Assembly (NCBI GenBank): GCA_947396885.1 | Contig: OX377206.1 | Span: 14,135,466-14,199,465, forward strand | Origin: Heligmosomoides polygyrus polygyrus | Taxonomy: Eukaryota > Nematoda > Chromadorea > Rhabditida > Heligmosomidae | DNA length: 64,000 bases | Direction of reading: 5' to 3' | In this document: positions 20,555-32,436 of the stretch, piece after piece | How the letters are laid out: each line of letters opens with the position of its first letter | Position numbering within the stretch: the stretch's first letter is position 1 | Notes under the pieces: model-generated | What the model was told of the DNA's origin: nothing | What the model saw: only the letters and a program-made list of their open reading frames with translations | The model's database searches: none | Program-made: the position numbers and the translations under genes

Positions 20555-22034
20555 CGGTCTTTTTGGTACAATCGATGCCAATTCCACGCACTTCTCTTCT
20601 CCACTATGTTTAAACCTTGACCATGCATTCTGAGGCGTAGCATTTCTGTTGCAGCACATCCCAATAACCTAAGAGAAATGGCTGCAGGCGAAAACTATAG
20701 CCCCAACCATCACGCAAGTCTAGTACTTCTCCAAAGGCTATAGTTCTAATCAGAATAACTGTTTTGGCTGCAGTGCTATGAGGTTTGCTGACTCGACAGA
20801 TATGAGCTTGATGTGGTATGAACAGAAAACAGGCACGTCAAGCAGGACGAATAACTACGAAGTCGACATACCTGTCACCTCTTACCTGTCTTCTCTTTGC
20901 GATCGCAGAGTTGCTCCAGCGGTTACCAGAAAGGTGTCCATTCATCCCTGTTCCGAGCAAGGGGGGTCCAAGGGTGTGATTGTCCTGAGGCCGGATTCAC
21001 GACTAGTAAGATAATGAGATAGTGGTAGTGGTTAAGTTTACCAACAGAGGATAGTGGACAGAGGGCAAGTTTGGTTTTCATGTATTCACAATTTGGCGAA
21101 CGATACAGTTTTACCCTACCATTCACCTAACCCCAGGTGACGCTTCAAATTCTATGCTATATTCACAATAACCCTGGGTAAAGTCATTCATGAATCTGAT
21201 CTATGGGGGTTTTTTGAAACTCCGTCAATTGGCACTCTTGCTCAACGGGTGTTAAACAAGCAGATTACATAGCCATCTCTCTTAATCTTCGACGACTTGG
21301 CTAGAGCGCTTCAGATCCGTGAACGCCGACGGTTTTGGCCGTTTTCCAATACCTAACCAGGTGTATCATATGATAGCGCACGAAAACAGATGTTTTCCGA
21401 CAAAGGTATGGAAAGGATTCCGCATCGCTCAAAACCTGACATTTGTGTGTTATAAGTTGGGACCGTGATTCAATAGTAGACGCTTCTCGGGAATACAAAG
21501 CAGTGGTTTGTCCAATGGCTGGCCACAAAAGGGGTGCAGTTCTCACACAATCCTGCCCGCCGCCCAGTGTTCGCCCTGAGGGCGCGAAATCTCGCTGTGG
21601 GCTGCAGAATCGTTGCTTGGAAGTACGCCGCCTAAAACCCGTGCAACGTCTGTTTCGCGAAGCCGTCAGCTTACGAACAGGAGCAGGTGTAAGACGAAGG
21701 GATTTCGAAATCCGGAAAACGAGTAATGGATTATTTTAAGATAGGTGTTTTCAAATCCCGTCCTAGAAATAGTACGTGGGGTAACCCATTCCGACAGGAA
21801 AAAGTTCAGACCAGACAGATTGCTCGCTCCTACAAATCAAAGCTTTGTAAATTGTGTTTTTTTATATTGTTAGCATCGAAATTTAAGTCGAGACCTATGG
21901 TAGCGTTTGTGCACACATGGAGTTCCCATCGGGATCTATATTGCTGAGGAACACCCGAATCCTCGGCGTAACCAGCATATGGAATGGCTAGCGCTCGCAT
22001 GGCCAGTCATCGGGAAACTCTTCCCACAAGCTAA

Positions 22035-23682
22035 GGCCTATGGTATACTCCCGTCGGCTGCAGCGATGCGGGAGTGCACAGCGACGCGACGATTCGCGAT
22101 GCGCGTCGCGAGCCGTCGCCATCGCTGAGGTTGACATAGTTCACGCAGTTCTGCAGACGGAGACTTTTGCAAAATTTTAGCGAATCAGCTGATCCAGTGC
22201 AATGACGAAATCGTGCTTTGTCCATCACAACCACATTGAGTCCTGTCGTAAATTCGCTCAAGAGCCCATATAGGCTTACTGAGAGCATCGTGCTGCAGGA
22301 ATGATAAGACAAATGTAGCGGGGGAGCGAGCGGTATAGGAAAAGGAATCAAATGCCTTAATCGCAGTCGTACTCCTAATCTACGAGCCTTTCCTTTCTCA
22401 AAACGAGTTTACACAGATTTTTCATGCAACAGAACAAGATTATTTGACCTTACAGAGAGCGCATGAGTTTTTTCGAGACAACCCGTATTAGAGCACAGGA
22501 AGCAAAAGCGGTGGCAGAGTCGCAAAACCCTAACCCCGCATGAGATGCAATACTGCTAGGGTCGCACGGTTCAAAAAACGGTTGCGATGGACTAATCCGT
22601 CGCAAAACGTCGCATGCTCATAATTCCTCCAATTTAGATAGCTACATATTTCGAGAAAAGGTTGACATCGTTCTTTTCACCTTTTTGAGATCTCCACAAT
22701 CATTTGTATAACTTCACCAGATCATGGGAATTTCGTCGTGGGCGGCTCAAAAAATGATTCGAGTAGCCTTTAGCGATTGGAGCAGCTTATTTCTCATGAC
22801 ATGGAAGTTCTCGAAGTCGCATGGCGTACTTTACCAGTGCCCTGTAGTGTGCCAGATGGGCAATCTTTGCTCACTTAGTTGATTTCGTCGATTCTATGTG
22901 CATTGTGTATGGCTCACTCGAGTTGCATGCCTGACAACTGGGCACTAGCACAGTGCGCTAAGCTTAAGGGAATGTGTTCTCGAAAATAATTAGCTACAAT
23001 CGCAAAAAAGCCCGCGCCAGCAATTTTTTTTAGCAATCTCCTCAAAAAACTAGCCGTTCAGTTGGCACATTTCTGTGCCGGACATGTCAATAGAACATCC
23101 CTGTGACTTGTCCGACACAGAAATGTAGACTTCGGTGCCGGTGAGGAAGTTCAGAGGCGAAAAAATGCGAAGATCGGCAGAAAAGTGAGAAAAAACGGCC
23201 TAGAAAAATATCTCCTCAAAAAACTAGCCGTTCAAGCCGTCGAAAAAACCCAAAGTGAGTCTAGCCACAATGAAAACCCTACGAGGAGAACAAAAAAAAA
23301 CATCGCATGACCACCCAACATCACCAGACGTGTGTTGAAATTGTTGTGGTATGGTCACGAACCAAGGAATTGACGAAATAAGTGAGCGGAAGTGCATAGA
23401 ATAGGGCACGACAAGCGCTCCCCCTCCGCGACCATCGCTGCCCGTCGCTAGTCGCAGTGCACTGCACTGCGACGAGCGACGGGCTGCGACGGCCGTCGCA
23501 CGGAAGTATGTTTCACTCCCGCGACGCGGAGGTATAACACCCCTCTGCGACGCATCGCGGGAGCGATAGCGCGTCAACTGACAACCGCGCCCCACTGCGC
23601 CGTCCGCCACTGCAGCGAAGGCGCACCGTTGACAGTTGCCCCGCGCCCGTCGCTGGAGCGACGCGGGAGTATACCATAGGCC
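22035..23682. mobile_element. 1648-bp TIR element with TAA duplication, empty site in unit B
   Basis: The ends GGCCTATGGTATACTCCCG and, inverted, CGGGAGTATACCATAGGCC are flanked by TAA (22032-22034 and 23683-23685). Unit B has continuous CAAGTTGAGCTTCC at the same place (about 41790), so the insertion is young relative to the A/B duplication. TWA duplication suggests a PIF/Harbinger-type element. No transposase was seen, so it is non-autonomous. Inside is a palindrome around 23428-23475 (GCCCGTCGCTAGTCGCAGTG and its partner). Confidence 0.88.
23036..23236 (+). repeat. 24-bp direct repeats flanking about 150 bp
   Basis: CTCCTCAAAAAACTAGCCGT occurs near 23039 and again near 23213. Between them lies an inverted pair, TTTCTGTGCCGGACA / TGTCCGACACAGAAA. 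This could be a nested insertion or a local duplication. Confidence 0.7.
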
Positions 23683-23869
23683 TAAGCTTCCATCCCCACG
23701 AGGATGGCAGCTGACCAGAAAAGTCGACAATTCCTGAATAGGCCCTTGGTACACTCTAGCGTCGCGCCGGCCACAGTGTTGCGCGGGCAGCTACGGGATG
23801 CGCACTCAACACTGTCCCCGTGACCGGTCGCCGGAGCGACGCGAGAGTGTAGAAAATTCGGTCCAGTAA

Positions 23870-24003
23870 GGCCCCGTTTATACTTCCGACGCCGAGCGAC
23901 GCGACGCCACGCATTGTGGCCAAATTCATCGATCGCGTCGCCCGATCAATGTGGCCACAATACGTGGCGTGGCGTCGTCTGACGTTGAAGTATAAATGGG
24001 GCC
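23870..24003. mobile_element. 134-bp MITE with TAA duplication
   Basis: GGCCCCGTTTATACTTCC and GAAGTATAAATGGGGCC are inverted ends with TAA on both sides (23867-23869 and 24004-24006). Inner arms around GTGGCCA and ACGCCACG also pair. Absent from unit B. Confidence 0.9.
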
Positions 24004-24006
24004 TAA

Positions 24007-24062
24007 GGACGACAGTACGCAGTTCGATGTACATCGTACATCGAACAGCGTACTGTCGTTCT
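24007..24062. repeat. Hairpin next to the MITE
   Basis: GACGACAGTACGC.GTTCGATGTAC is followed after 3 nt by its reverse complement. B keeps only the right arm (ACATCGAACAGCGTACTGTC). Confidence 0.8.
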
Positions 24063-26689
24063 AACTGGAGTGCGTTACTCACTGCTTAGCAGCTATTTCG
24101 GACAGCACTATTAGGATGCTCGAGTACGAGAATGCCAACCTCCAGATAGGTAAATATTATAAATGAGGATTATCAACGAAAGGATAAGGTTCACAAAGAA
24201 AGACGCCAAGTAAGCCGCGTAGACGGACCGCCACTAAGATGATCCGAATCATCGTTTGTCTTCACGCCCCACCCCTGTTCTCATACAAAGAAGCGAATAG
24301 CCACGCAAATAGTTGTGTAGACGACTCCACAACGTTGCGCAGTACATTTCACCAAACCGGCATAAAGCGGAATAGGGAGCGAGCAAACGACAAAAGAATC
24401 CCTCTTTAAACAATTTCATACAACAAGACGACTCTTGTCCCGTCTTGGTCCATGATGATTGCTCTTACCTTTTATGCACTAATTTGTCGGCGAATAGCGC
24501 AGAAAACATCGAGAAAAAGTGGAAAAGCCGACAAGTAAGACTTCATCACCTACCTTACTTCAACTCATTTTTCTATGGCTCTGCTTCATTTCATGAATCA
24601 CGCAGAGGTAGGCTGACCTGATCGTCATCACTTTCTGTTACACACAGTGACCTCCAGCGACGCCCTCAACAGTGTTGGCAGCAGGCTTCGAATCTACTCG
24701 AGCTTTGTTAGAGTAGCAGTGAAATCCTACCTAACTCTCAGTCGAACCTGTACCGGACAGAAATGAACGGAGATGACCGAGACAGGCTTGGAAAGGTAAC
24801 AAGATAAACAAATCGTTTGCTAGAGAAATCATTGGCGACGGTAGTTAGTAGCTAGCAGCTCCGGGAAGCGAACAACGTGATGAAAATAAATGGATGGACT
24901 TAAGGTTACCAAATGAATTATGCTGAGGTACGCACCAGTCCAGACAGAATGTGGGCAGTTCTTTCGGCGTCAATAGGGTCACGGGTGGGGAGGGAAGGGG
25001 GGTGGGGGTGGTCACCATGTAGGACTTCCCTACGGAGAAGTTTGTGCTTTTTGGAAACGGATTTTTTTTTTGCAGAACTGCCGTGTTCTACCCGTACAGT
25101 GAGCTGAGGTAGGCCATTTCTGATCAAGCTGGACATACACATGCCTTCTTTACCAGGGTGTACAACCACTGAGTAGAGGGCGACCCCGCCCCGACCCTAT
25201 TTTTACTTTGTTTTCACCCAGGAAACGAAAATAATGGCTTGCGTTGCAAGGCCAGTCATCGACGAGGATAGCAAGTGACCAGAAAAGACGACAATTCCTG
25301 AATAGGCCCTTGGTATACTCCCGGCGACGGTGCTGCGTGGGAGCCACGGATCGCATAGCTACCCTCGCAGTGTTGCGGCGACAGTGTTGCCAGGGCATCT
25401 ACGGACTGCGTTCGTTATCTGGCAATTTTGCGCCGGACAACGAACAGCAAATTAGCTGACTCCTCTGGAAGTGGTGCTGGTTGATCTGTGTAGAAGGCTC
25501 CGCTCACTACTATAAGAGTGATCACGAGCAACAATAAAAGGCATTAGGATCCAAAAAGGTTAGGTGACTTCCTCAGGTGAGCACAGGTGACGTAGATGGA
25601 AACGTGGTTAACCTCCATATCTGCAGGGCCGCTGAATTTGTACCACACATCTACGAGACCTACAAAACATTGAGTTTCTCATCGTTTTGTCACCGCAAGT
25701 CATGCGCAAAACAAGAAGACATACAAGCCACTATTATTGATCGTTAGGAGTGTAGGTCCTGGCGCATTTCATGAAGAACTGTTTAGCGCCGACCTTTGCG
25801 TTCCATCCTTTGTGGTTTGCCTTCCTGGGTGTATCAGACCCTTGTTGCCTTATCTCATTTTTTTTTTGTATGGAAGCACCTGTTGCTGCCTTCTCGCTTC
25901 AGATGCGGCGTAGGAACAGGCATAAGGCGTCGTCGGCCACTCCACCTCAGACACCGGATCTCGGCTCAGCAGTTGATCTTTTGTGGTTCCACGACTGCAG
26001 CGTGTTTGATTAGATTGCAAGATTAAAAAAGCAAACCTTTTAATCACAAGCTGTTGTGAGGCACCAAACAAATATTGCAGTATGGTAGCGACTGAATACG
26101 AGCAACACGGAAACAGTTTTAAAAAGAAGAAGAGGGCTTGAAAGAAGACAGCAACCCTTCCACGAGTATTTCTGTAGAAAGGACTTTCTAAAAGCATTTC
26201 TGTCGCATTGCACAGCACACCCTGAGGTAAGCGGGGCAGAATAAACCAGCGGAGAAACGTCACCCCCTAATGTAGGTGATCGTGAGGTTCGGAGACCGAA
26301 AATCAAGGCGACAACCTACCTTCACCTCTCAACAAAGACTCAGAAGTATGGCTACTGGATATTCCAAAACCAGCTAACATACAACACTGCTGTGCAGATT
26401 TATTTACATATTGTACAAGCATTTATAAACTGCCACGTTTACAACCACATTTCAAATATGGATCTAAAATATATGGCCAACAGTGAGGATAGCAACACAT
26501 ATGCATTAGTGCGACCTACAATTGAAAAGCTATACATACAGTGAACAACACATGAACAGAACATTGAAGCATCACAAGGGCTACCTTGAAGCTAAAAGGG
26601 AAGGATGCTAGGTTGCACCAATAATATGAGGTGAGGTGTACATCGTGGCATACACGAAGTGTGAATACTGTACATAGGCGATATACGAC

Positions 26690-27086
26690 ATGTGGAGTGC
26701 CGCGAGAGGTCGCAAGGGCAGCGAGCGGCCCGCCGCCGTGTCCGCACTCGGGCCAAGGCGCAGCCCCAAACTTGTTTCGGCTGCCGAAGAGGTGAAAATG
26801 GTTTTCAGTTCAAATACGGACAATATTACATCTGTGGAAAGCTCCCAACGAGCTGAGAAATGCTGTCCAGTTGATTTTTCGAATAAACTCATCCATAAAG
26901 AGGTAAGCGACTGAAACGAAATTTTCTGTTTTTTCGGCAAATTTTGGCCGCATAGAAATCTACTTTGAACGGCCAAAATATTTTCGTTCTTCTTAGATTC
27001 GACTGTGCTTGTGGTCTAACTGTACACTACAAAAAGCACGGCTTTCGTACTTATCCTGTTCAAGAGCAACCGAGGTTCAAAAGTAG
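26690..27086 (+). CDS. Two-exon small gene, unknown product
   Basis: Exon 1 26690-26902 and exon 2 26997-27086 join in phase 0 through AAAGAG|GTAAGC and TTCGTTCTTCTTAG, a 94-bp intron with textbook nematode signals. The product is 100 aa from the first ATG, or 64 aa from the ATG at 26798. The first part is basic and GC-rich (RGRKGSERPAA), then MVFSSNTDNITSVESS, EKCCPVDF and a Cys-containing tail (IRLCLWSNCTLQKARL). I recognise no family; there is no signal peptide or membrane segment. It begins 36 bp after the end of unit A and is single-copy. It may be the 5' end of a longer gene if the GAG|GTTCAA after exon 2 is a donor. Confidence 0.42.
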
Positions 27087-27697
27087 GAGAAATCCTACGC
27101 CTCATATTGAGATTGGACCAATCCCTTGTTGAAAAAAGGAAAATCTAGCCATTTCTCTCCATTTCTCAAAGCCATTTCACACGTTTTATAAAGACCATCG
27201 TTCCCACAATGGAATAGCAGAATACTGTCTTCTGTAGCAGGCTACTAGTTGGGTAATTCTTAACTGAATCTTAGGTTTCCGCATTTTTGCGCTTATCTGA
27301 AATTGGGCCTATATTATTCTAACTTGGCACTATTTAGTACCACAATGACACTTGATGCGTAACAAATACGGATCTGCTAAAACAATAGAGGATTTTTGAG
27401 TTTCGATGAACCTCGTCAACGAAAAGCCTTCAGGACATGCCATTGGGGATCTCGGAGGGGTCGTAAATCAATTAAAGGAGCCGAGGAAGCAAAAGCTTCA
27501 TAATTAGGTCACTGTGCAATCGTTTTAGATGATGTTTAGATCGCTGGATAGAAAATGGGACGGGGCTTCTAATGATGTTAATTAGATTTTAAACAAATAA
27601 CATTGAAAAGAGTTATGGCAATGCGACGCTTTGTGACGGATTAATCCGTCGCAGAGCGTCTTTTTTGCAAAGAATTTGAGCGGTATTGTAGTCTGTC
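27087..27697. other. Single-copy interval, one short hairpin
   Basis: No gene recognised. At about 27612-27660 a GACGGATTAATCCGTC palindrome with flanking GCGACGCT / AGAGCGTC resembles the sequence at 22575-22615, so it is probably a small repeat. Confidence 0.5.
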
Positions 27698-29119
27698 GGC
27701 ATGGAGGTGAAAGTGGTGAAGCTCCTCATAGACATCTTTGTCGGTATCGTCAGTGATGATTCTTCTGCTCCTCGACACCCGCCTGGTTCTCCTGAAATCC
27801 CGAAAGGTGTTGCGCTGAAAATGACGGTGTTCCTTAGAAACTCAATTGCTCTTTTAACCTACCTCCATGTCGGAATTCGAGCCAAGACCTAAGGCAGTGT
27901 TCGTGCACGCACTGAATTCCTATCCGATCTAGACTGCGGAGGAACGCCCGAAGACTCGGCGTTCCCAGCATATGGGATGGATCCGGCTTGCAATGTGAGT
28001 CATAGGGAAACTCTTCTCACAAGTTGAGCTTCCACTTCGACAAGGATAGGAACTGAGCAGAAAAGGCGACGATTCCTGAATAGGCCCTTGGAATACTCGC
28101 GCGTCGCGCTGGTCACAGTGCTGCACGGGCAGCTACGGACTGCGTAGCCCGCGTGCAGTCGTCTTTAGTGGAGCGCGTTAATTAGTTCATTACTTGCCAG
28201 CTATTTCGGACAGCACTATTAGGATGTTGGAGTAAGAGAACGCGCCAGCCTCCTGACAGCTAAACAGTATAAATGTGGAATATCAACGAAAGGAGAAGGA
28301 TTGCCAACAAAGACGGCAAGTAAACAGCTTAAACTGCCCAGTAGTAAGATGATCAGATCATTGTTTATTTTCATCCCCCTTTGCTCGCACGCAGAAAGAA
28401 GCGAATAGCATTCACACTTCAGACCACAAGTCGCGACAGCGACGGGAGCGAGTGCAGAGCTGAGTGTACGTAACATCAATGCCCCGACTTCCCTCTACTG
28501 TCAGTTCAAGAACACCGAAAAACGTGCTAGGCAACGCTATCCAGGCAATCTGCCTTTGTCGTTGAATGGCAAAAAGATGCTTACCAGGCGCTGCCCCTGG
28601 ACGGAGGGGGGAGGGAACAAGTAGCATTCGCCTGTTGCGAAGCGACAGCTATTTAGATGCTCTGAGAAGCTATGAAGTGGATGTCAAAAGTGGAGGGACA
28701 AAATTCAAATTTCTTGCCTGTGGCGTCTAACACGCTGCAACACATACGACTTCCCGGTCAAGAAATTCTACGGAACATCGGCTGACGATATACTAACTAG
28801 CAGACTTTCCCTGAAGATTTTCACCACCTCCAATGGGACTTCTGCAAATTGTTTGAAAAAATATCAAAAAAGAGCAACGAGAAATGAGCAACACCAATAA
28901 GCTTCGATCTTCAAGAGAAAACTCGACGAATCCCAAAACGGAATTTACACCTCGGGTCCCTCAACAGCGCGTCGTTATCGAAACCACACATATTGATTAG
29001 GCGCGAGACGATCAACACCCGCAGATTTCATAACGGCGCGACGCTGTGCGATTGGAGCATAAATTCCACGTAAATGGAACGAATCATCCAAATGTACTTT
29101 CTATGAAGTGCTTTACCTG

Positions 29120-29231
29120 GGACCGTATGCTCGTCTACCCCGAGTCTCCCCCAATGAGGGATTGGGGAGTGATATAATGTGGTGATATTGATTGATTCTC
29201 CCCCAACGGGGGAACACGAGCATACGGCCCA
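29120..29231. mobile_element. 112-bp MITE, empty site in U1 and U2
   Basis: GGACCGTATGCTCGT at the left and, inverted, TGGGCCGTATGCTCGT at the right. U1 and U2 have uninterrupted TTTACCTGTTGTTC. A 2-bp TG duplication is suggested. The family is shared with 12561-12657. Confidence 0.85.
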
Positions 29232-29789
29232 TGTTGTTCTTTGGGAGAGCACTGCTAAGACCTTCATAACATCGCGTCCACTGGGATGATGGTGGTAGTG
29301 GTTTCATCCTTTTCAATGTAGCAACAGTCGATGTCGTTGCTGTCTTGGCTTTGGTTGACAAATAAACTTCTCAGTAGGATTCAGCTGAACATGTATGGCT
29401 GCTAAACAAAAGCAAGGTATCCTTTTTATAGCTGAACTGAGGGCTAACGGACGATCCATTTATACAGCGAATGCTGGATCCTGTGTCCATCGCAATGTTT
29501 CCGCTTTCCCTATCCTAGACCACTGAAGCGGTAGAAGAAAGTATAGGACACCGTATCCACATACTCCTGATACGCGGTGACGCGACGAATCTACATACAC
29601 CTGACCATAGTATAGGGATCAAGGGCGTGCGTTTCAGGCAATAACCAGCTGAACTAGGATCTATGTGCAGAAAAGTGGATGAAAAGGCGAGAGAAAAGAG
29701 AAGCCATACTTCCATCTATACCTGAGCAGAGGAATTCCGGTTTTTATTCTGGTCAATAATTATCATGTACTGATATCACCCTTCAACAC

Positions 29790-29975
29790 AAGGATACCAA
29801 AAAAGCTTGGGCTCGCTCTGGAATCCAGCTAGTACATCGCTTCCGCACCCTACACGACTGTCTCAATTAACACAAGGATACCAAAAAAGCTTGGGCTCGC
29901 TCTGGAATCCAGGCCCTTCGACACAAAAAGATTAAAAAAGCTCGCTCTGGAAGGCAGTACATCGCTTCCGCACCC
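29790..29975 (+). repeat. Local tandem expansion in U3
   Basis: ACACAAGGATACCAAAAAAG and GCTTGGGCTCGCTCTGGAAT appear twice, with a third partial unit, and TACATCGCTTCCGCACCCTA twice. U1 has a single unit near 2870-2960. Confidence 0.85.
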
Positions 29976-31289
29976 TACACGACTGTCTCAATTAACCCTC
30001 ACTTCTAGACTTTGTTGAATCCCTAAGGCGAAAATCCTCGAAAAAGAGGCGGTGTGGAGGTATCCCTTCATCGTTCTAGAACTGTGGATGTAGAACCAAT
30101 GTCTTTCGTGTACATCACGTGTATTCGTTCCCTAAAGAAGACTAATATTTCGTCTTCCGCTAACACCGAGACAGTTGCATGTCCTCTTAGGAACTCCTTT
30201 GCTTAGACATTCCTGACGACATCAACGACCACGTCAACTCATGATATATTTGTAGGTATAAACGGAGATTCTTTACACAGGTTACTGTTTTTTCTTCATT
30301 TCTGTGATTTTCCGTAATGTTGAATAGTCATGTTGTTCTTTTTGCGGTTTGCCCACGTCATCATTTGAAAATTAGACTCCGACAAAGTGGGAAGCCTGAA
30401 GAAACCAGCCTGCTCCAGTACCAGTCAAAAATTTGCTCAAAAAATTCTGAAATGAAGAAGGTAAACACGGATACATGCAGATTTCAATGTAGAAACGCGT
30501 TAACCTGCTATTTCTAGGGCAATGGTGGATACAGCCAATACAGAGCCTACTCCTTTGCCCCCCCCCCCCTCCCATTTTTAAACTTCTAATAAATTTAAGA
30601 CAACTGTAGTATATCTCCAAGTTTATAACAGCAACATTTGAGAAAATCATGAAGGCCTGGCTCGCATTCTCGCTGACCAAAGCTAGTGAAGTGCTGTAAT
30701 GATTTCCGGCACTTTACCAAAAAGCAATCAAACGCAAAGGACAGAAGTTGGCACAGAAATCAAATTCACTGACCTCATCCTTGCTCTATTGTTCTAACTT
30801 CACGATGACGACAAATAATAGGAACATAGTTGTCACGGGCGTCACTCGAATACGACGATATAATAATTAACTACAGCCAGTCGACTGCTGAACACTACAC
30901 CTGAGAAGAAACATCATCAACTAGAACATTGAAGTTATTTTACGTATTGTGTGACAGCGGACATAGGAAATCTCCTTTCTTACAGGATATGTAAGCGACA
31001 GATTTACCTAGAGAAGAAACGAAATAGAATATGTTAAGGATCCCTCACAACTCCATGTAAAACGCAATATCGGACACCCCCCCCCCCCTCCAAACAGGCA
31101 GATAAAACTTTTAATTCTCTCACTTTCCTGACAGCAGAATTTCCGCAGTCTTATAGAACCGCTTTGCACAGCCCGAAACATCCTGAAGGACGCTCTGGAA
31201 ATTCGTCACTTTGACTGTCTTCACAAAAATCCACGTAAGTGGAGATCTTTCCTGGAATGGGTTGGTAGATATGCACCTCTCCTATCACC

Positions 31290-31500
31290 ATCCACTATGT
31301 GTCTGAAGCTGTCGCTACCGCCGCCAAAGCCGTCTTCGTCACCGAATCAGCCAGAATCAGCCAAATCTGGAGAAGGCTGCCTCTACCACTAAATACACTG
31401 TCGCCACCAGTGCCAAAACCACCGTTATCTCCACCACCGAAGCCACTGTTACCCAAACCGGTTCCTCTAAAAGATCGGCCTGCAGTAAAATTAAAGCAGT
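31290..31500 (-). pseudogene. Gly/Phe-rich fragment, possible germline-helicase (GLH/Vasa-like) remnant
   Basis: Minus-strand reading gives GRSFRGTGLGNSGFGGG, DNGGFGTGGDSVFSGRGS and, after a frameshift near 31360, FGDEDGFGGGSDSFRH. FG/GG repeats with Asp and Ser are typical of the N-terminal region of nematode GLH helicases and of other FG-rich RNA-binding proteins. A short acceptor (TTTTACTGCAG) precedes the GRSF block. No DEAD-box exon is nearby, so this is a fragment. The Gly-rich composition alone does not prove the family. Confidence 0.35.
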
Positions 31501-32185
31501 ACTCACGCAAACAAGGGTGGCAGGAGTACCAATTTTCTCCATGTAAGCGCACTAAAACAGGCCAATAGTAAGACACTAACTCTGATTCTCATTTGAACTG
31601 TTTTCGCCATATTCTGAAGGGAGAAAGATTTAAGTATGTCATTCTGCAAACTGTTAAAGGATGCGCTAAAACACACTGTGCGGGTTTCCAAAAGTAGTAC
31701 AATTCTGCAAGAAATGTGCTTCTCCTACACAAATATAGAACAGTTGTGGATCTCAATATCTTCATTGAAAGCACAAGTATCTAGTAAGTCATTAAAAACA
31801 AATTCAATCATCCACATGCTGCTTGCCTACGAAGCATATGATCTGTGGCGCTACGAGACTCAATATCAGAACACAGAAAACCAAAGCGGCAAAGCAACCG
31901 AACTTCACTTTGAAATCTTGACGAAACTACATCAGTACGGCTATTGGAAATGCCAAATTCATTCAACGATCAACAAGTGCTCTACAGATTTATTGACAAA
32001 TAATACATGTAAATCTGTTGCACCTTTTGCTACTTTTCAAATATACGTCATGAACAAAAATACAAGAATCGATTAGGCGAAAGACGATCAATAACGTTAA
32101 TTTCAGAATGTAGGGCCGCTGGGCGACTTCAGCATGAGTGCCACGAGAAAATGGATGTAAATTGAACAAGAGCTTTCATCAAATT

Positions 32186-32436
32186 CTATCTAGTTTTCAT
32201 TGAAGCTGGAAAGATGTCATTCGACGTCGCTTTCAAAACCGCAGTTGTTGATGTTGCACCTGCACCTGTACCTGATCCTGCATATTTAGAATAACAATGT
32301 CCTCTCTATTCCTTTAAAATTGAGAGGTTAGTAAAACAATAAGGGGGACAGTAGAAGGGCAGCTGGTCTTACCTGTTATCCATATAAATGCTGCTGTTGC
32401 AGATTGACGGCTTGCAAAGCGGATAAACGGCCATTG
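32186..32436 (-). CDS. C-terminal exons of an unknown gene (partial), conserved in D2
   Basis: Exon 32373-32436 (after the acceptor GTCATCCTACAG) and last exon 32186-32277 (after CTAAATATGCAG) are joined across a 95-bp GT-AG intron. One reading gives QWPFIRFASRQSATAAFIW, then ITG joined to SGTGAGATSTTAVLKAT and a stop; it is open upstream for at least 18 codons. In D2 this frame has four conservative replacements and five silent changes over 22 codons. An alternative frame gives a Cys-containing peptide (YPLCKPSICNSS), but its D1/D2 differences are nearly all replacements. I favour the first frame. No family recognised; upstream exons not found. Confidence 0.35.

Larger units (their letters stand above)
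20555..26654 (+). repeat. Duplicated unit A
   Basis: Homologous from GGTCTTTTTGGTACAAT to GTGGCATACA with unit B (40512-44630). A is about 2 kb longer, mainly from a 1648-bp TIR element (22035-23682) and a 134-bp MITE (23870-24003) that B lacks. A plus-strand frame after a strong acceptor at 25902, starting MRRRNRHKASSATPPQTPDL, is kept in both units, but its substitutions are mostly amino-acid changing, so I do not call it a gene. The same stretch is open on the minus strand. Confidence 0.93.
27698..31174 (+). repeat. Diverged third copy of unit U (U3)
   Basis: Corresponds to 788-4136 of U1, from GGCATGGAGGTGAAAGTG to TTGCACAGCCC, with scattered substitutions. It has lost about 100 bp of the R1 right half and gained a 112-bp MITE (29120-29231) and a local tandem expansion (29790-29975). 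Open frames match decayed ones in U1 and carry no domain. Confidence 0.93.

Noticed and set aside
25902..26013. MRRRNRHKASSATPPQTPDL exon after a strong acceptor, present in A and B
   Set aside because: A/B differences are mostly replacements in this frame, and the opposite strand is equally open; coding status is not supported.
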